Counted from the stretch's first letter, positions 43,244 through 52,770 are shown. The stretch is DNA of 64,000 nt from Allobosea sp. (GCA_024231975.1 JAAEQB010000009.1:132615-196614); one strand, 5' to 3'. A program made the numbers and translations. The notes: generated by a model from the letters alone, not told the origin.

Positions 43244-44719
43244 ATGCTCGTCCTCGAAGCGGACCATGTCCTGCGCGATGCCGCCTCGCCCGCGATTGCG
43301 GGCGGGGCGGTGGCCGTGCGAGACGGCCTCGTCGTCGCCTGCGGGACCGCGGCGCAGATCCGCGCTGCCCATCCCGAAGCCGAGACGCTCTCGCTCGGCC
43401 ATGCCTGCCTGATGCCAGGCTTCGTCAACGCGCATCAGCACGGGCGGGGCCTCAGCCAGGTCCAGCTCGGCTTCCCCGATGACAGCCTGGAGCCCTGGAT
43501 CGCCCGCCGGCGCGGGCGCGGCGTGCCGGATGTCTATGCCCTGACCCGGCTCGCGGCGCTGCAGATGATCGAGAACGGCGTGACGGCGACGCTGCACGCC
43601 AACTATTCCTATGGCTCGGGCGACTATGAGGCAGAGCTGCGGGCTTCGATCCGGGCCTATGACGAGGCCGGCCTGCGCGCGACGATCTGCGTCGGCTATG
43701 CCGACAGCGGCGGCCTGGTCTACCCGCCGGCGGACGAGCCGGCGTTCCTCGCCTCTCTGCCGCCGGATGTGCGGGCCCTCATTGCGGCGGGCAAGCCCGG
43801 CTATCTGCCGCTGGCCGGGACGATCGACCTGATGGCGCGGCTTCGCGCCGACTATGCCGGGCATCCGCGGCTCGCCTTCGCCTATGGGCCGGCCGGGCCG
43901 CAATGGGTGAGCGACGAAGCCTGGCGGGCACTCGCGGCCGATGCGCGGAAGCATGGGCTCGGCCTGCATTTCCATTTGCTGGAATCGCCGGCGCAGGCCG
44001 CCTGCGCGCGCGCCCTCTATCCCGAAGGCGTGCTTGCACGGCTCGAACGCCTTGGCGTCTTCGAGACCCGTGCGAGCGCCGCGCATGTCGTGCATGCGAG
44101 CGCGCGCGACATCGCCGAGGCGGCGCGGCTTGGCCTACGGATCGTCATCAATCCCGGTTCCAATATGCGCCTCGGCAACGGCGCTCCGCCCGTCGCCGCG
44201 CTGATGGAGGCCGGGATTCGCTTCGGCCTCGGTACCGATAATTGCGCGCTCGACGACAACGAGGATTATCTGTCGGAACTGAGGCTCGGGCGCCTTCTCG
44301 GGCGCAGCGCGACGGCTCCCGCCGGCGATCAACTGCGCACCTCCATCGCCGCCGCGACGGAATGGGGAGCGGATGCCGCCTTCCTCGCGGACACCGGGCG
44401 CATCCGCGACGGCTTCAAGGCCGATCTGGTCGCGATCGATCTGGCCGGCTCGGAAGGCGCCTATCTCGATCCGCAGATGCCGATGCTCGAAGCCATGCTG
44501 GCGCGGGCCAGCGGCCGCGACGTCCTCATGACCATGGTCGGCGGCCGCATCCTGCATCGGCGCGGGGCATCGACGACGGCGGGAGCCGAAAGCATTCGCG
44601 CCGCGGCGAGGCAGACGGCCGCCGAAACGCGGCTCGATGCCGGGACGCGGCAGCTGGCGGGCGAACTCGCCGAAGCCTTACGCCGTCATTATGCCGCCGT
44701 TGCGAACGGCGGGACATGA
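43244..44719 (+). CDS. Amidohydrolase family protein (ATZ/TRZ type)
   Basis: 491 residues from the ATG 2 bases after dctM. Metal residues His64 and His66 in GFVNAHQHGRGLS, LGLHFHLLESP, HVVHASARDIAE and the Asp of FGLGTDNCALDDNEDYL. The HAxxRD pattern in place of the usual GHxxxxxxxE and the FPDDSLEPW segment mark a divergent branch. It is the last gene of the TRAP operon, so it most likely acts on the imported ligand. Confidence 0.9.
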   Translation: MLVLEADHVLRDAASPAIAGGAVAVRDGLVVACGTAAQIRAAHPEAETLSLGHACLMPGFVNAHQHGRGLSQVQLGFPDDSLEPWIARRRGRGVPDVYALTRLAALQMIENGVTATLHANYSYGSGDYEAELRASIRAYDEAGLRATICVGYADSGGLVYPPADEPAFLASLPPDVRALIAAGKPGYLPLAGTIDLMARLRADYAGHPRLAFAYGPAGPQWVSDEAWRALAADARKHGLGLHFHLLESPAQAACARALYPEGVLARLERLGVFETRASAAHVVHASARDIAEAARLGLRIVINPGSNMRLGNGAPPVAALMEAGIRFGLGTDNCALDDNEDYLSELRLGRLLGRSATAPAGDQLRTSIAAATEWGADAAFLADTGRIRDGFKADLVAIDLAGSEGAYLDPQMPMLEAMLARASGRDVLMTMVGGRILHRRGASTTAGAESIRAAARQTAAETRLDAGTRQLAGELAEALRRHYAAVANGGT

Positions 44720-44736
44720 GCGGCTGAAGGCGGCCG

Positions 44737-45630
44737 CTATTGGTGCGGAAGGCGCGCCCGCAGAATCTGCCCGGTCTCGGATTCGGTCAGGAGCAGGGTC
44801 TCGCCGTCCGGCAGAAGCACCGCATTCGTCACAGTCCGGCCAGCACAGGACATGACGCGATACAGCGGCATGCCGAGCGGCGAGAGCACCCAGGCGCAGC
44901 CATGCCCGGGATCGCAGACGACCAGGCGGCCATGGCCATCCACCACCAGCCCGTCCGGGCCGGACAGGCCGCCGGGCAACTGGGCGAAGACCTGGGTCTT
45001 GCCGGCCTGAGCGCCGGGATCGAGCGGCACCCGCCAGATCTGGGCTGCGCGGGTCAGTGCCAGGAAGGCGTGGGTTCCTTCCCGTGAGACGGCGACGCCG
45101 TTCGGGCTCGGCGCATTGGCGATGATCCGGTCGAGACGTCCATCGGACCACAATCGATAGAACCGGCCGCTCGGATCCTGCATGCCGGTCTGGCCCTGGT
45201 CGGTGAACAGGATCGAACCGTCGGGCAGGAGCTGAAGGTCGTTCAGCCCCTTGAAGCCCTCGCTGTTGACCGCGCCGAGGATGGTCTCGATCGCACCGCT
45301 CTGGGGATCGATCGAGAGCAGGCCACGGCGATAATCGGCGACGATCAGCCGGCCGTCCGGAGCGACCTTCATCCCGTTCGGCCAGCCGTCATAGGCGACG
45401 ACCAAACGCCATTGCCCCGACGGGGCGATCGCGAAGATCCGTCCGAACGGGATGTCGACGAGATAGAGCGTGCCGTCGGGAGCGAGGCATGGCCCTTCAA
45501 TGAAGGAGTCGATCGCCTGCCCGCCCTTGTTTGCGTTGCCCCAGGCGCTGGCACGACGCCCTCGGAACGTTTCGGGCAGGCTGGCGTGGACCTGTGTCTC
45601 GATCGGCTGCGGCGGTGCGAACCAGCTCAT
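44737..45630 (-). CDS. SMP-30/gluconolactonase/LRE-family protein
   Basis: 297 residues from an ATG with GGAG 8 bases upstream; an ATG 6 codons earlier lacks a good site. Propeller-blade landmarks: FIEGPCLAPDGTLYLVDI (metal Glu), GLNDLQLLPDGSILFTD, SPNGVAVS and GPDGLVVDGHGRLVVCD. It is the last gene of the TTT/CoA operon, 38 bases after tctC. Its lactonase role is not obviously linked to CoA chemistry; it may open a lactone of the imported acid. Confidence 0.88.
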   Translation of the reverse strand: MSWFAPPQPIETQVHASLPETFRGRRASAWGNANKGGQAIDSFIEGPCLAPDGTLYLVDIPFGRIFAIAPSGQWRLVVAYDGWPNGMKVAPDGRLIVADYRRGLLSIDPQSGAIETILGAVNSEGFKGLNDLQLLPDGSILFTDQGQTGMQDPSGRFYRLWSDGRLDRIIANAPSPNGVAVSREGTHAFLALTRAAQIWRVPLDPGAQAGKTQVFAQLPGGLSGPDGLVVDGHGRLVVCDPGHGCAWVLSPLGMPLYRVMSCAGRTVTNAVLLPDGETLLLTESETGQILRARLPHQ

Positions 45631-45668
45631 CGATGAACTCCCATGCAAGGTGGCGGCTCGTCGAGGCG

Positions 45669-46661
45669 CTACTGCACCTGCGCCGCACGAACGATCTCGC
45701 CCCAGCTCTTGAGCTCGCTCGCGATGAACCTGCTGAAATCATCCGGCGAGCCCGGTTGCAGGAAGCCGCCCTGCTCGGTGATCCGCTTGGCGACGCCTGG
45801 ATTACGCGTCGCCTGGACGGCGAGCTGGTTGAGGCGGGTGACGACCGGCTCCGGCGTTCCGGCCGGGGCGAGCAGGCCGAACCATTGCGAGGAGACGAAG
45901 TCCCTGACGCCGGCCTCGACCAGGGTCGGCACCTGCGCCGCGATCGGCAGCCGCTCGGCGCCGCTGGTCGCGATCAGCCTGAGCTGCCCGCCCTCGATGA
46001 AGGAGAGCGCGGTCGGCGCTGCGGTGAACAGCATCTGGATCTGCCCGGCGACGACGTCCTGGAGCGCGGCGGCTGCGCCGCGATAAGGCACGTGCTGCAG
46101 GGTGGTGCCGGTCTTCAGCCGGAGCTGCTCGCCCTGGAGATGCGGAACGGTGCCGTTGCCGCCCGAGCCGAAATTCAGCTTGCCGGGGTTCTGTTTGGCA
46201 TAGGCGATCAGCTCGGCGACGGTCTTGGCCGGCACGCTCGGATGCACGACGAGGACCGAAGGGAAGGTCGCGATCAGGCAAACCGGGCTGAACATCTTCA
46301 AGGGATCGATCCCGGCCGCCGGCGTCAGAGTCGGCGTCACCGCCATGGTCGAATCGCCGAGCAGCACCGTGTAGCCGTCGGGCTTGGCGCCCGCGACGTC
46401 CTTCATGCCGATGCCGCCGGCCGCGCCCGTCTTGTTCTCGACGAAGAAGCGATGGCCGTTCGTCTGTTCGCTCATCGCCTCGGCGATGAGGCGTCCGACG
46501 AAATCGGTGGTGCCACCGGCGGCATATGGGACGACCATCCTGATATTGGCTGACGGATAGGCTTGCGCGAGGGCCGGGTCGGACAGTCGGCAAAGGCCGA
46601 GCGAAGCGGCGGATGCTCCGAGCGAAGCGCGCAGGAGCGAGCGGCGAGAAAGCTGCGTCAT
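45669..46661 (-). CDS. Tripartite tricarboxylate transporter substrate-binding protein TctC (Bug family), extra copy
   Basis: 330 residues with a Tat signal (LSRRSLLRASLGASAASLG) and the Bug pattern IRMVVPYAAGGTTDFVGRLIAEAM. The Asp of GGTTDFVGR is the usual ligand-pocket residue. ENKTGAAGGIGMKDVAGAKPDG is the second landmark. It has no TctAB directly beside it and lies 27 bases after the citryl-CoA-lyase-like gene; it probably shares the TctAB encoded at 48746-50780 with the second TctC. Confidence 0.92.
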   Translation of the reverse strand: MTQLSRRSLLRASLGASAASLGLCRLSDPALAQAYPSANIRMVVPYAAGGTTDFVGRLIAEAMSEQTNGHRFFVENKTGAAGGIGMKDVAGAKPDGYTVLLGDSTMAVTPTLTPAAGIDPLKMFSPVCLIATFPSVLVVHPSVPAKTVAELIAYAKQNPGKLNFGSGGNGTVPHLQGEQLRLKTGTTLQHVPYRGAAAALQDVVAGQIQMLFTAAPTALSFIEGGQLRLIATSGAERLPIAAQVPTLVEAGVRDFVSSQWFGLLAPAGTPEPVVTRLNQLAVQATRNPGVAKRITEQGGFLQPGSPDDFSRFIASELKSWGEIVRAAQVQ

Positions 46662-46688
46662 GATGGTCTCCCCCGAGACGGATGCTGG

Positions 46689-47552
46689 TTATTGGTCTGA
46701 AGGCGATGGCTGCGCGGCTTGCGCTTCGGGCAGCCGTCGTTCCGGAGCGCCGCGATAGGCCCAGAGCCATTCGCGCGGCAGCGGGCCCTTGTTGCGGTCC
46801 GGCTGCTGCGACTGCTCCCAGGCATGGGCGAGGATCCCGACCGAGCGTGAGAGAACGAACAGGCCGCGCGTCAGCGGCGGCGGGAAGCCGAGCTCGCCAT
46901 AGATCACGGCGGTGGCGCCATCGATGTTGAGCGGGATGCGCTTGCCCTTGGCGCGCGCGACGGCGGCCTCGACCGCCTCGGCGATATCCGCGAAGCGGCC
47001 TCCCACTGTCCCCTGGTGGGCCGCTTCGCGCACCAACGCCAGCAGTCGCGGCGCGCGCGGATCGAGCGGGTGGAAGCGGTGGCCGAGGCCCGGCACATAG
47101 CCGCTCTCGGCGAGGAAGCGGGTGACGCGCTCCTCGACGGCGCTCTCCAGCGATTCTCCTCTGTCCATCGCTGCCGCGATCTCACCAAAGAAGCCCACCG
47201 CCTGCTCGCCGGCGCCGCCATGCACGTCACCGAGCACGTTGATGGCCGAAGCCATGGCGCTGTTGATGCCGACGCCGCAGGTGGCGGCCATGCGAGCGAT
47301 CGCGATCGAGGGCGCCTGCGGCCCGTGATCGACCGCAGCCCCCAGCGCCGCGCCGAGCAGCTCGGCCTGCGCCTCGCTCGGCAGTTCGCCGCGCAGCATC
47401 AGCCAGATCATCGCGGGGAAGCTGACCCGGCCGATCAGGTCCTCGATCGGGTAGCCGCGCAACCGGATCAGGCCGGGCCGCATCTCGATGATCCCGGTCG
47501 ACCACCATTCCTCGCCGCGTTCGCGGCCTTCCTTGCGCGTGCCCTCGCTCAT
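46689..47552 (-). CDS. Citryl-CoA lyase / citrate-synthase-family protein
   Basis: 287 residues, shorter than citrate synthase (about 430), from an ATG with GAGGAGG upstream that overlaps the CoA-transferase stop (ATGA). The citrate synthase fold is visible in EMRPGLIRLRGYPIEDLIG, DVHGGAGEQAVGFFGEI and YVPGLGHRFHPLDPRAPRL, which hold the catalytic histidines. Short members of this family act as citryl-CoA lyases or cleave related acyl-CoAs. With the CoA-transferase it suggests activation and cleavage of an imported di- or tricarboxylate. Confidence 0.87.
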   Translation of the reverse strand: MSEGTRKEGRERGEEWWSTGIIEMRPGLIRLRGYPIEDLIGRVSFPAMIWLMLRGELPSEAQAELLGAALGAAVDHGPQAPSIAIARMAATCGVGINSAMASAINVLGDVHGGAGEQAVGFFGEIAAAMDRGESLESAVEERVTRFLAESGYVPGLGHRFHPLDPRAPRLLALVREAAHQGTVGGRFADIAEAVEAAVARAKGKRIPLNIDGATAVIYGELGFPPPLTRGLFVLSRSVGILAHAWEQSQQPDRNKGPLPREWLWAYRGAPERRLPEAQAAQPSPSDQ

Positions 47553-48730
47553 GCCTGCCTCCTCGTGCCGCGCTGTTGGCGTGCTGCCGTCAGGATCTCT
47601 TCGCTGTGCTCGCCGAGTTTGGGCGGCGGCTGCATCGGCCGCGGCGCCTCGCCATCGACGAGGAAACCGCCGCGGATCACGGTCAGCGGCCCGGTTCCGG
47701 CGCCGGTCTCGAAGCGGGTGGTCATGTTGCGGGAGGTCACCTGCGGTTCCTGGAGGACCTGAGGAATGGTCAGCACGCGCCCTGCCGGCACGCCGGCCCG
47801 GTTGAGGCGGTCCTCCCAATCCGCGGCCGGTGCCGCTGCCAGCGCCGCCTCGATCAGGACTTTCAGCTCGCCGCGATGGTGCTTGCGGGCCTCGCGTTCG
47901 CTGAAGCGTGGGTCGCTCGCGAGATCGGGCTGCCCGATGACGCCACAGAGCGTGACGAACTGCTCCTGCTTGTTGGCGGCGATGTTGAGCAGCCCGTCGC
48001 CAGTCTCGAAGGCGCCGGAGGGCGCCGCCGTCATGTTCTCGTTGCCCATGGCGCGGGGCTCGACGCCGGCCGTCAGATAGTTCGACACCGGCCAGCCGAG
48101 CGCGCTGAGCGTGCATTCGAGCATGGAGACGTCGAGGAAAGCGCCTTCGCCGGTGTTGGCGCGGCGCAGCAGCGCCGAGACGACGGCGAAGGCGCCGAAC
48201 AGGCCGCCCAGCGTGTCGCAGACGGGATAGCCGACCCGCAGGGGCGCGGTCTCCGGCGTGCCGGTGATGCTCATCACCCCGGAGAGGCCCTGGATGATCT
48301 GGTCATAGGCGGGATTGTCCCGCATCGGCCCGGTCTGGCCGAAGCCGGAGATCGCGCAATAGACCAGGTCCGGGCGGATCGCCCGCAGGCTCTCATAGCC
48401 GAGTCCGAGGCGCTCCATCACGCCCGGCCGGAAGTTTTCGACGAGGGCGTCGGCTGTGGCGACGAGATCGCGGAACTGCGCCCGGCCGTCCTCGCTCTTG
48501 AGGTCGACCACGACGGAGCGCTTGCCGGCGTTCTGGGCCAGAAAGGAAGTGCCCATCGCCGCCTTGTTGAGCTCGGGTGAAGCGCCGAGCTGACGGGCGA
48601 GGTCGCCGCCATTGGGCGCCTCGACCTTGATCACGTCAGCCCCGAGCAGAGCGAGCTGATAGCCGCAATAGGGGCCGGCCAGCACATTGGTCAGGTCGAG
48701 GATACGCAGGCCTTGAAGGAGTTGGGTCAT
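47549..48730 (-). CDS. CaiB/BaiF-type CoA-transferase (family III)
   Basis: 393 residues. Landmarks: LDLTNVLAGPYCGYQLALLGADVIKVE (in parts: LAGPYCGYQLALLGADVIK), NAGKRSVVVDLKSEDG, and ISGFGQTGPMRDNPAYDQIIQ, where the Asp of AYD is the catalytic carboxylate. Family III enzymes move CoA from succinyl-CoA or similar donors to a carboxylic acid. It lies between tctA and the lyase-like gene. Confidence 0.94.
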   Translation of the reverse strand: MTQLLQGLRILDLTNVLAGPYCGYQLALLGADVIKVEAPNGGDLARQLGASPELNKAAMGTSFLAQNAGKRSVVVDLKSEDGRAQFRDLVATADALVENFRPGVMERLGLGYESLRAIRPDLVYCAISGFGQTGPMRDNPAYDQIIQGLSGVMSITGTPETAPLRVGYPVCDTLGGLFGAFAVVSALLRRANTGEGAFLDVSMLECTLSALGWPVSNYLTAGVEPRAMGNENMTAAPSGAFETGDGLLNIAANKQEQFVTLCGVIGQPDLASDPRFSEREARKHHRGELKVLIEAALAAAPAADWEDRLNRAGVPAGRVLTIPQVLQEPQVTSRNMTTRFETGAGTGPLTVIRGGFLVDGEAPRPMQPPPKLGEHSEEILTAARQQRGTRRQA

Positions 48731-48745
48731 CTTGTGTCTCGCTTC

Positions 48746-50269
48746 TCAGGCATCGCCGGGGACATGCTCGGGGCGCGGTCCGCGCCAGGCGCGGATCAGC
48801 TGGTAGAGCCGCGGACCGAACAGCGCGGCGAAGGCGAGCGCCAGCAGCACGGCCGAGAGCGGATGGGTGAACAGCACCGTCCAGTCGCCGTTCGAGATCG
48901 TCATCGCCCGGCGGAACTCGGTCTCGGCCATTGGTCCGAGGATCATCCCGATCACGACCGGGGCGGTCGGGAAGTCGAAGCGGCGCATCAGGAAACCGAC
49001 ACCGCCGAGGACGTAGAGCAGGATGAGGTCGATCGGCGATTGCGAGATGCCGTAGGTGCCGACCGTCGCGAACACCAGGATGCCGGCATAGAGCTGCGGC
49101 GCCGGGATCTTCAGGATCCGGACCCAGAGCCCGACCAGCGGCAGGTTGAGGACGACGAGCAGGACGTTGGCGACATAGAGGCTGGCGATCAGGCCCCAGA
49201 CCAGCGCGGGCTGGGTGTCGAGCAACAGCGGCCCGGGCTGGATGCCGTAGCTCTGGAAGGCCGAGAGCATGATCGCGGCGGTCGCGGAGGTCGGCAGGCC
49301 GAGCGTCAGCATCGGCACGAGGACGCCGGCGGCGGAGGCGTTGTTGGCGGCCTCGGGGCCGGCGACGCCTTCGATCGCGCCGACCGTGCCGAACTCCTCC
49401 GGCTTCTTCGCCAACCGCTTCTCGAGGACATAGGACAGGAAGGTCGGGATCTCGGCTCCGCCGGCCGGCATGGCGCCGATCGGGAAACCGATCGCCGTGC
49501 CGCGCAGCCAGGGCTTCCACGAGCGCGCCCACTCCTCACGGGTCATGTAGAGTGAGCCGCGCAGGGGAACGATCTCGTCCTTGCCGGCATGGCGCCGGGC
49601 GGCGACGTAGAGTGTCTCGCCGACCGCGAACAGGCCGACCGCGACGACGATGACATTGGTGCCGTCGAGCAGTTCGGTCAGGCCGAAGGTGAAGCGCGGC
49701 TGCCCGGTCTGCAGATCGATGCCGATCATGCCGAGATAGAAACCGAGGAACAGGCTGGCGAGGCCGCGGACGGCGGAGGAGCCGAGCACGGCCGAGACCG
49801 TGACGAAGGCGAGCACCATCAGCGAGAAGTATTCGGCCGGACCGAACAGCAGGGCCAGGCTGACGACGATCGGCGCCAGGAAGGTGACGCCCATGGTGCC
49901 AATCGTGCCGGCGACGAAGGAGCCGATCGCCGAGGTCGCGAGCGCGGCGCCGGCCCGGCCCGAGCGGGCCATCTTGTTGCCTTCGAGGGCGGTGACGATC
50001 GTCGCGCTCTCACCCGGCGTATTCAGCAGGATCGAGGTGGTCGAGCCGCCATACATTGCGCCGTAATAGATGCCGGCGAAGAGGATGAAGGCCGCTTCGG
50101 GCGCGACCTGGAAGGTGATGGGCAGCAGCAGCGCGATGGTGAGCGCAGGCCCCAGGCCCGGCAGCACGCCGATGGCGGTGCCGAGCGTGGTGCCGACCAG
50201 GCACCAGAGCAGGTTGTTCGGCGAGAAGGCGACCGAGAAGCCGTTTGCAAGCTGGGCGAGCGTGTCCAT
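48746..50269 (-). CDS. Tripartite tricarboxylate transporter, large permease TctA
   Basis: 507 residues. GVLPGLGPALTIALLLPITF near residues 38-57, YYGAMYGGSTTSILLNTPGE and the second half GAMPAGGAEIPTFLSYVLEK are diagnostic of TctA. The C-terminus is moderately charged. It lies 4 bases after tctB and 15 bases before the CoA-transferase gene. It is a paralogue of the TctA at 6063-7568. Confidence 0.95.
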   Translation of the reverse strand: MDTLAQLANGFSVAFSPNNLLWCLVGTTLGTAIGVLPGLGPALTIALLLPITFQVAPEAAFILFAGIYYGAMYGGSTTSILLNTPGESATIVTALEGNKMARSGRAGAALATSAIGSFVAGTIGTMGVTFLAPIVVSLALLFGPAEYFSLMVLAFVTVSAVLGSSAVRGLASLFLGFYLGMIGIDLQTGQPRFTFGLTELLDGTNVIVVAVGLFAVGETLYVAARRHAGKDEIVPLRGSLYMTREEWARSWKPWLRGTAIGFPIGAMPAGGAEIPTFLSYVLEKRLAKKPEEFGTVGAIEGVAGPEAANNASAAGVLVPMLTLGLPTSATAAIMLSAFQSYGIQPGPLLLDTQPALVWGLIASLYVANVLLVVLNLPLVGLWVRILKIPAPQLYAGILVFATVGTYGISQSPIDLILLYVLGGVGFLMRRFDFPTAPVVIGMILGPMAETEFRRAMTISNGDWTVLFTHPLSAVLLALAFAALFGPRLYQLIRAWRGPRPEHVPGDA

Positions 50270-50273
50270 GATC

Positions 50274-50780
50274 TCAGCCTCCCAACAGGCTCTCGATCAG
50301 GCCGGCGCCGATGTTGACGCCGAGCGCCTTGGCGAAGCCGAAATAGGCGGCGAGCGCGAGAACGAGCCCGATCAGCGCATCGCGCAGCGGCCTGCGGCTA
50401 CCGAAGCCATGGGCGACAAGCACGAACATCGCCGTCGATGCGGCCGAGAAACCGAGCGGGCCGATCAGCGCGACATTGGCGACGAGCCCGGCGGCGACGA
50501 AGGCAGCAGCCTTCCAGTCGAGTTCGACCTCCTTCTCCTCGGCCTGCTGCCAGCCGCCGCGGGCGGCCTGACCCAGGAGCAGGACGGCGAAGACAGCAAG
50601 GCCCGCGCTGGTGATGTAGGGGAAGACCCGTGGGCCGACCTGGGCATACATCGGCGAGACCGGGATCGTGAGCGTCTGCCAGAGGGTGAGGCCGGAGAAG
50701 AGCAGCAGCCCGAGCCCGATCAGGGCTTCTGCCGGAGCAAGGCGCGCGCGGGGGTGCTGCCGCGAATGAGCGTCAGTCAT
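50274..50780 (-). CDS. Tripartite tricarboxylate transporter, small permease TctB
   Basis: 168 residues from the ATG at 50780, with four predicted helices and the landmark IPVSPMYAQVGPRVFPYITSAGL (in parts: AQVGPRVFPYITSAGL). The N-terminal 20 residues are polar. It stands between tctC (44-base gap) and tctA. Confidence 0.91.
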   Translation of the reverse strand: MTDAHSRQHPRARLAPAEALIGLGLLLFSGLTLWQTLTIPVSPMYAQVGPRVFPYITSAGLAVFAVLLLGQAARGGWQQAEEKEVELDWKAAAFVAAGLVANVALIGPLGFSAASTAMFVLVAHGFGSRRPLRDALIGLVLALAAYFGFAKALGVNIGAGLIESLLGG

Positions 50781-50824
50781 CACGGATGTCCTTGAATGGG
50801 ATTGTCGGGAGTGAGACCCGGTGA

Positions 50825-51805
50825 TCAGGCGGCCAGGCCGAGATCCCTGAGGATCGTCTCGATCCGCGCCGTCTCCTCCTGCAGGAAGCCGGCATAGGCG
50901 TCGCCGGTCAGCAGGATCGGCGTCCAGTCGCGTTTCCTGACTTCGTCGAGCCAGGCCGGGCTGCCGGCCATTGTCTCGATCAGCGTGATCATCGTCGCCC
51001 GCTGGTCGGCGCTGACATTCGGCGGGGCGAAGACTCCGCGCCAGTTGAAGAGCTCGACCTCGATGCCCTGCTCCTTCAGCGTCGGCGCCTCGATGCCGGG
51101 CTGGCGCTTGTCGGAGGAGATGGCGAGGAGGCGCAGCTTGCCGGCCTTCACCTGCTCCGAGAACTCGCCATAGCCCGAAATGCCGGCCGCGACCTGGTTG
51201 CCCAGCAGCGCCGCCACCGCCTGGCCGCCACCGGCATAGGGGACATAGGAGAGCTTGGCTGGCGCGACGCCGACCGACTTTGCCATCAGTCCGAGCAGGA
51301 TGTGGTCGGAGCCGCCGGCCGAGCCGCCGCAGACCGGGACCTTGGCCGGATCGGCCTTGAGCGCCTCGACGAAATCCTTGGCCGTCTTGAAGGGCGAGGC
51401 TGCCGGCACGACGAGGGCGAGGAACTCGCCGGTCAGCCTTGCGATCGGCGTGGTCTGGGAGAGCTTCACCGGCGCCCTGTTGGCGATGATGGCGCCGACC
51501 ATGACCATGCCGGAGACCATCAGGGCGTTGGGGCGGCCCTTCCACTGATTGGTGAACTGCGGCAGGCCGACCGTGCCGCCGGCGCCGCCGACATTGGTGA
51601 TCTGGGCGCCGGTGATCAGCTTCTCCGTCCGGAGCACCTGCTCCATCGTGCGGGCGGTCTGGTCCCAACCGCCGCCGGGCGCCGCCGGCACGAATAGCTG
51701 GAGCTGGATGGGGCTCTGTGCGAGCGCCGGGCCGATCGGCCACTGCGTGTGCGCGGCGGTGCCTGCGGCAAGCGAACCCAACAGGACATGACGACGAGTC
51801 AGCAT
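50825..51805 (-). CDS. Tripartite tricarboxylate transporter substrate-binding protein TctC (Bug family)
   Basis: 326 residues with a Tat-like signal (LTRRHVLLGSLAAGTAAHTQ). Bug pattern LQLFVPAAPGGGWDQTARTMEQVL with Asp in GGGWDQTAR, then TNVGGAGGTVGLPQF. Proteins with the GGGWDQ form usually belong to the TctC proper subgroup (citrate/tricarboxylate). It is the first gene of the operon, divergent from the IclR regulator. Confidence 0.93.
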   Translation of the reverse strand: MLTRRHVLLGSLAAGTAAHTQWPIGPALAQSPIQLQLFVPAAPGGGWDQTARTMEQVLRTEKLITGAQITNVGGAGGTVGLPQFTNQWKGRPNALMVSGMVMVGAIIANRAPVKLSQTTPIARLTGEFLALVVPAASPFKTAKDFVEALKADPAKVPVCGGSAGGSDHILLGLMAKSVGVAPAKLSYVPYAGGGQAVAALLGNQVAAGISGYGEFSEQVKAGKLRLLAISSDKRQPGIEAPTLKEQGIEVELFNWRGVFAPPNVSADQRATMITLIETMAGSPAWLDEVRKRDWTPILLTGDAYAGFLQEETARIETILRDLGLAA

Positions 51806-51923
51806 CGGTTCCCTCCATGGTTCGATGCCGCGCTAACGGCATCTTCAAGGATCGGGCCGGCGAGCTGATCGCTCGTTCTCATCATGCGGCCTGACCGAGC
51901 GCGCTTTTGCCAGTGCTGTAATG

Positions 51924-51958
51924 TTCTGTCAATCAGAATATCATTCTGTCTAACAGAA
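51924..51958. promoter_or_regulatory. Two operator-like inverted repeats (TTCTGTC...CAGAA)
   Basis: TTCTGTCAATCAGAA (51924-51938) and TTCTGTCTAACAGAA (51944-51958) are 15-base inverted repeats exactly 20 bp apart, so they face the same side of the helix. They lie between the divergent tctC and IclR starts and are the likely IclR binding sites. Confidence 0.6.
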
Positions 51959-52016
51959 CGATCTGGACGAGGCCGGCCTGATCCGATATCGATCTGGCGA
52001 GGCGAGGGCGGTCGGT

Positions 52017-52769
52017 GTGGCGGGCAGGACGAAACAGGACGGAACGGGGGCTCTGCCGGCATCGTCGGACGGGGTCGCGGCGCTAGATCGCGCCATCGCC
52101 ATCCTCAATGCCTTCACCCCGCAGGACAGGACGCTGTCGCTGGCCGAGATCGCGGCCAGGACCGGCCTCTACAAGAGCACCATCATGCGCCTGGCGGGCT
52201 CGCTGATCCGCGGCCATCTGCTCGAGCGCCTGCCCGACGGGCTCTACCGGATCGGGTCGGGAGCATTCAGGCTCGGGGCGATCTATCAGCGCTCGGTCGC
52301 GGCGGCCGACATCCTCCTGCCGATCATGCGTGATCTTGCCGAAGAGAGCGGCGAGAGCGTCGCCTTCTATGCCCCTGCGGGGACTCTGAGGACCTGCCTC
52401 TACCGTATCGAGTCCAAGCACCCGATTCGCTACCACGTGCGCGAGGGCGACGTGCTGCCGCTCCATGTGGGCTCGGGCGGCCGGGTCCTGGCGGCTTTCT
52501 CCGGGGAAGCCGGAGAGCCCTACGAGACGATCCGGCGGACCTGCCACTATGTCTCGCTCGGTGATCGCGACCCGGATACGGCGGGCCTCTCGGCGCCCGT
52601 GTTCGGCCCAGGGGCAGCGCTGGTCGGCGCGATCACGCTCGCGGGGCCGCGGATGCGCATCGACGAGGCCTTCATCGCCCAGATGAAGCGGCCATTGCTT
52701 GTCGCTGCGGCGCGCGCCACACGGGCCTTCGGCGGTGATGCTATCGCCTTGGAGCGAGCGGCGAGCTAG
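52017..52769 (+). CDS. IclR-family transcriptional regulator
   Basis: 250 residues from a GTG with GAGGGCGG about 6 bases upstream. N-terminal winged helix: LDRAIAILNAFTPQDRTLSLAEIAARTGLYKSTIMRLAG (in parts); ligand domain landmarks LAEESGESVAFYAP, RYHVREGDVLPLHVGSGGRVLAAF and LSAPVFGPGAALVGAITLAGP. It is divergent from the TTT/CoA operon and presumably controls it in response to the imported acid or its CoA ester. Confidence 0.93.
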   Translation: MAGRTKQDGTGALPASSDGVAALDRAIAILNAFTPQDRTLSLAEIAARTGLYKSTIMRLAGSLIRGHLLERLPDGLYRIGSGAFRLGAIYQRSVAAADILLPIMRDLAEESGESVAFYAPAGTLRTCLYRIESKHPIRYHVREGDVLPLHVGSGGRVLAAFSGEAGEPYETIRRTCHYVSLGDRDPDTAGLSAPVFGPGAALVGAITLAGPRMRIDEAFIAQMKRPLLVAAARATRAFGGDAIALERAAS

Positions 52770-52770
52770 A

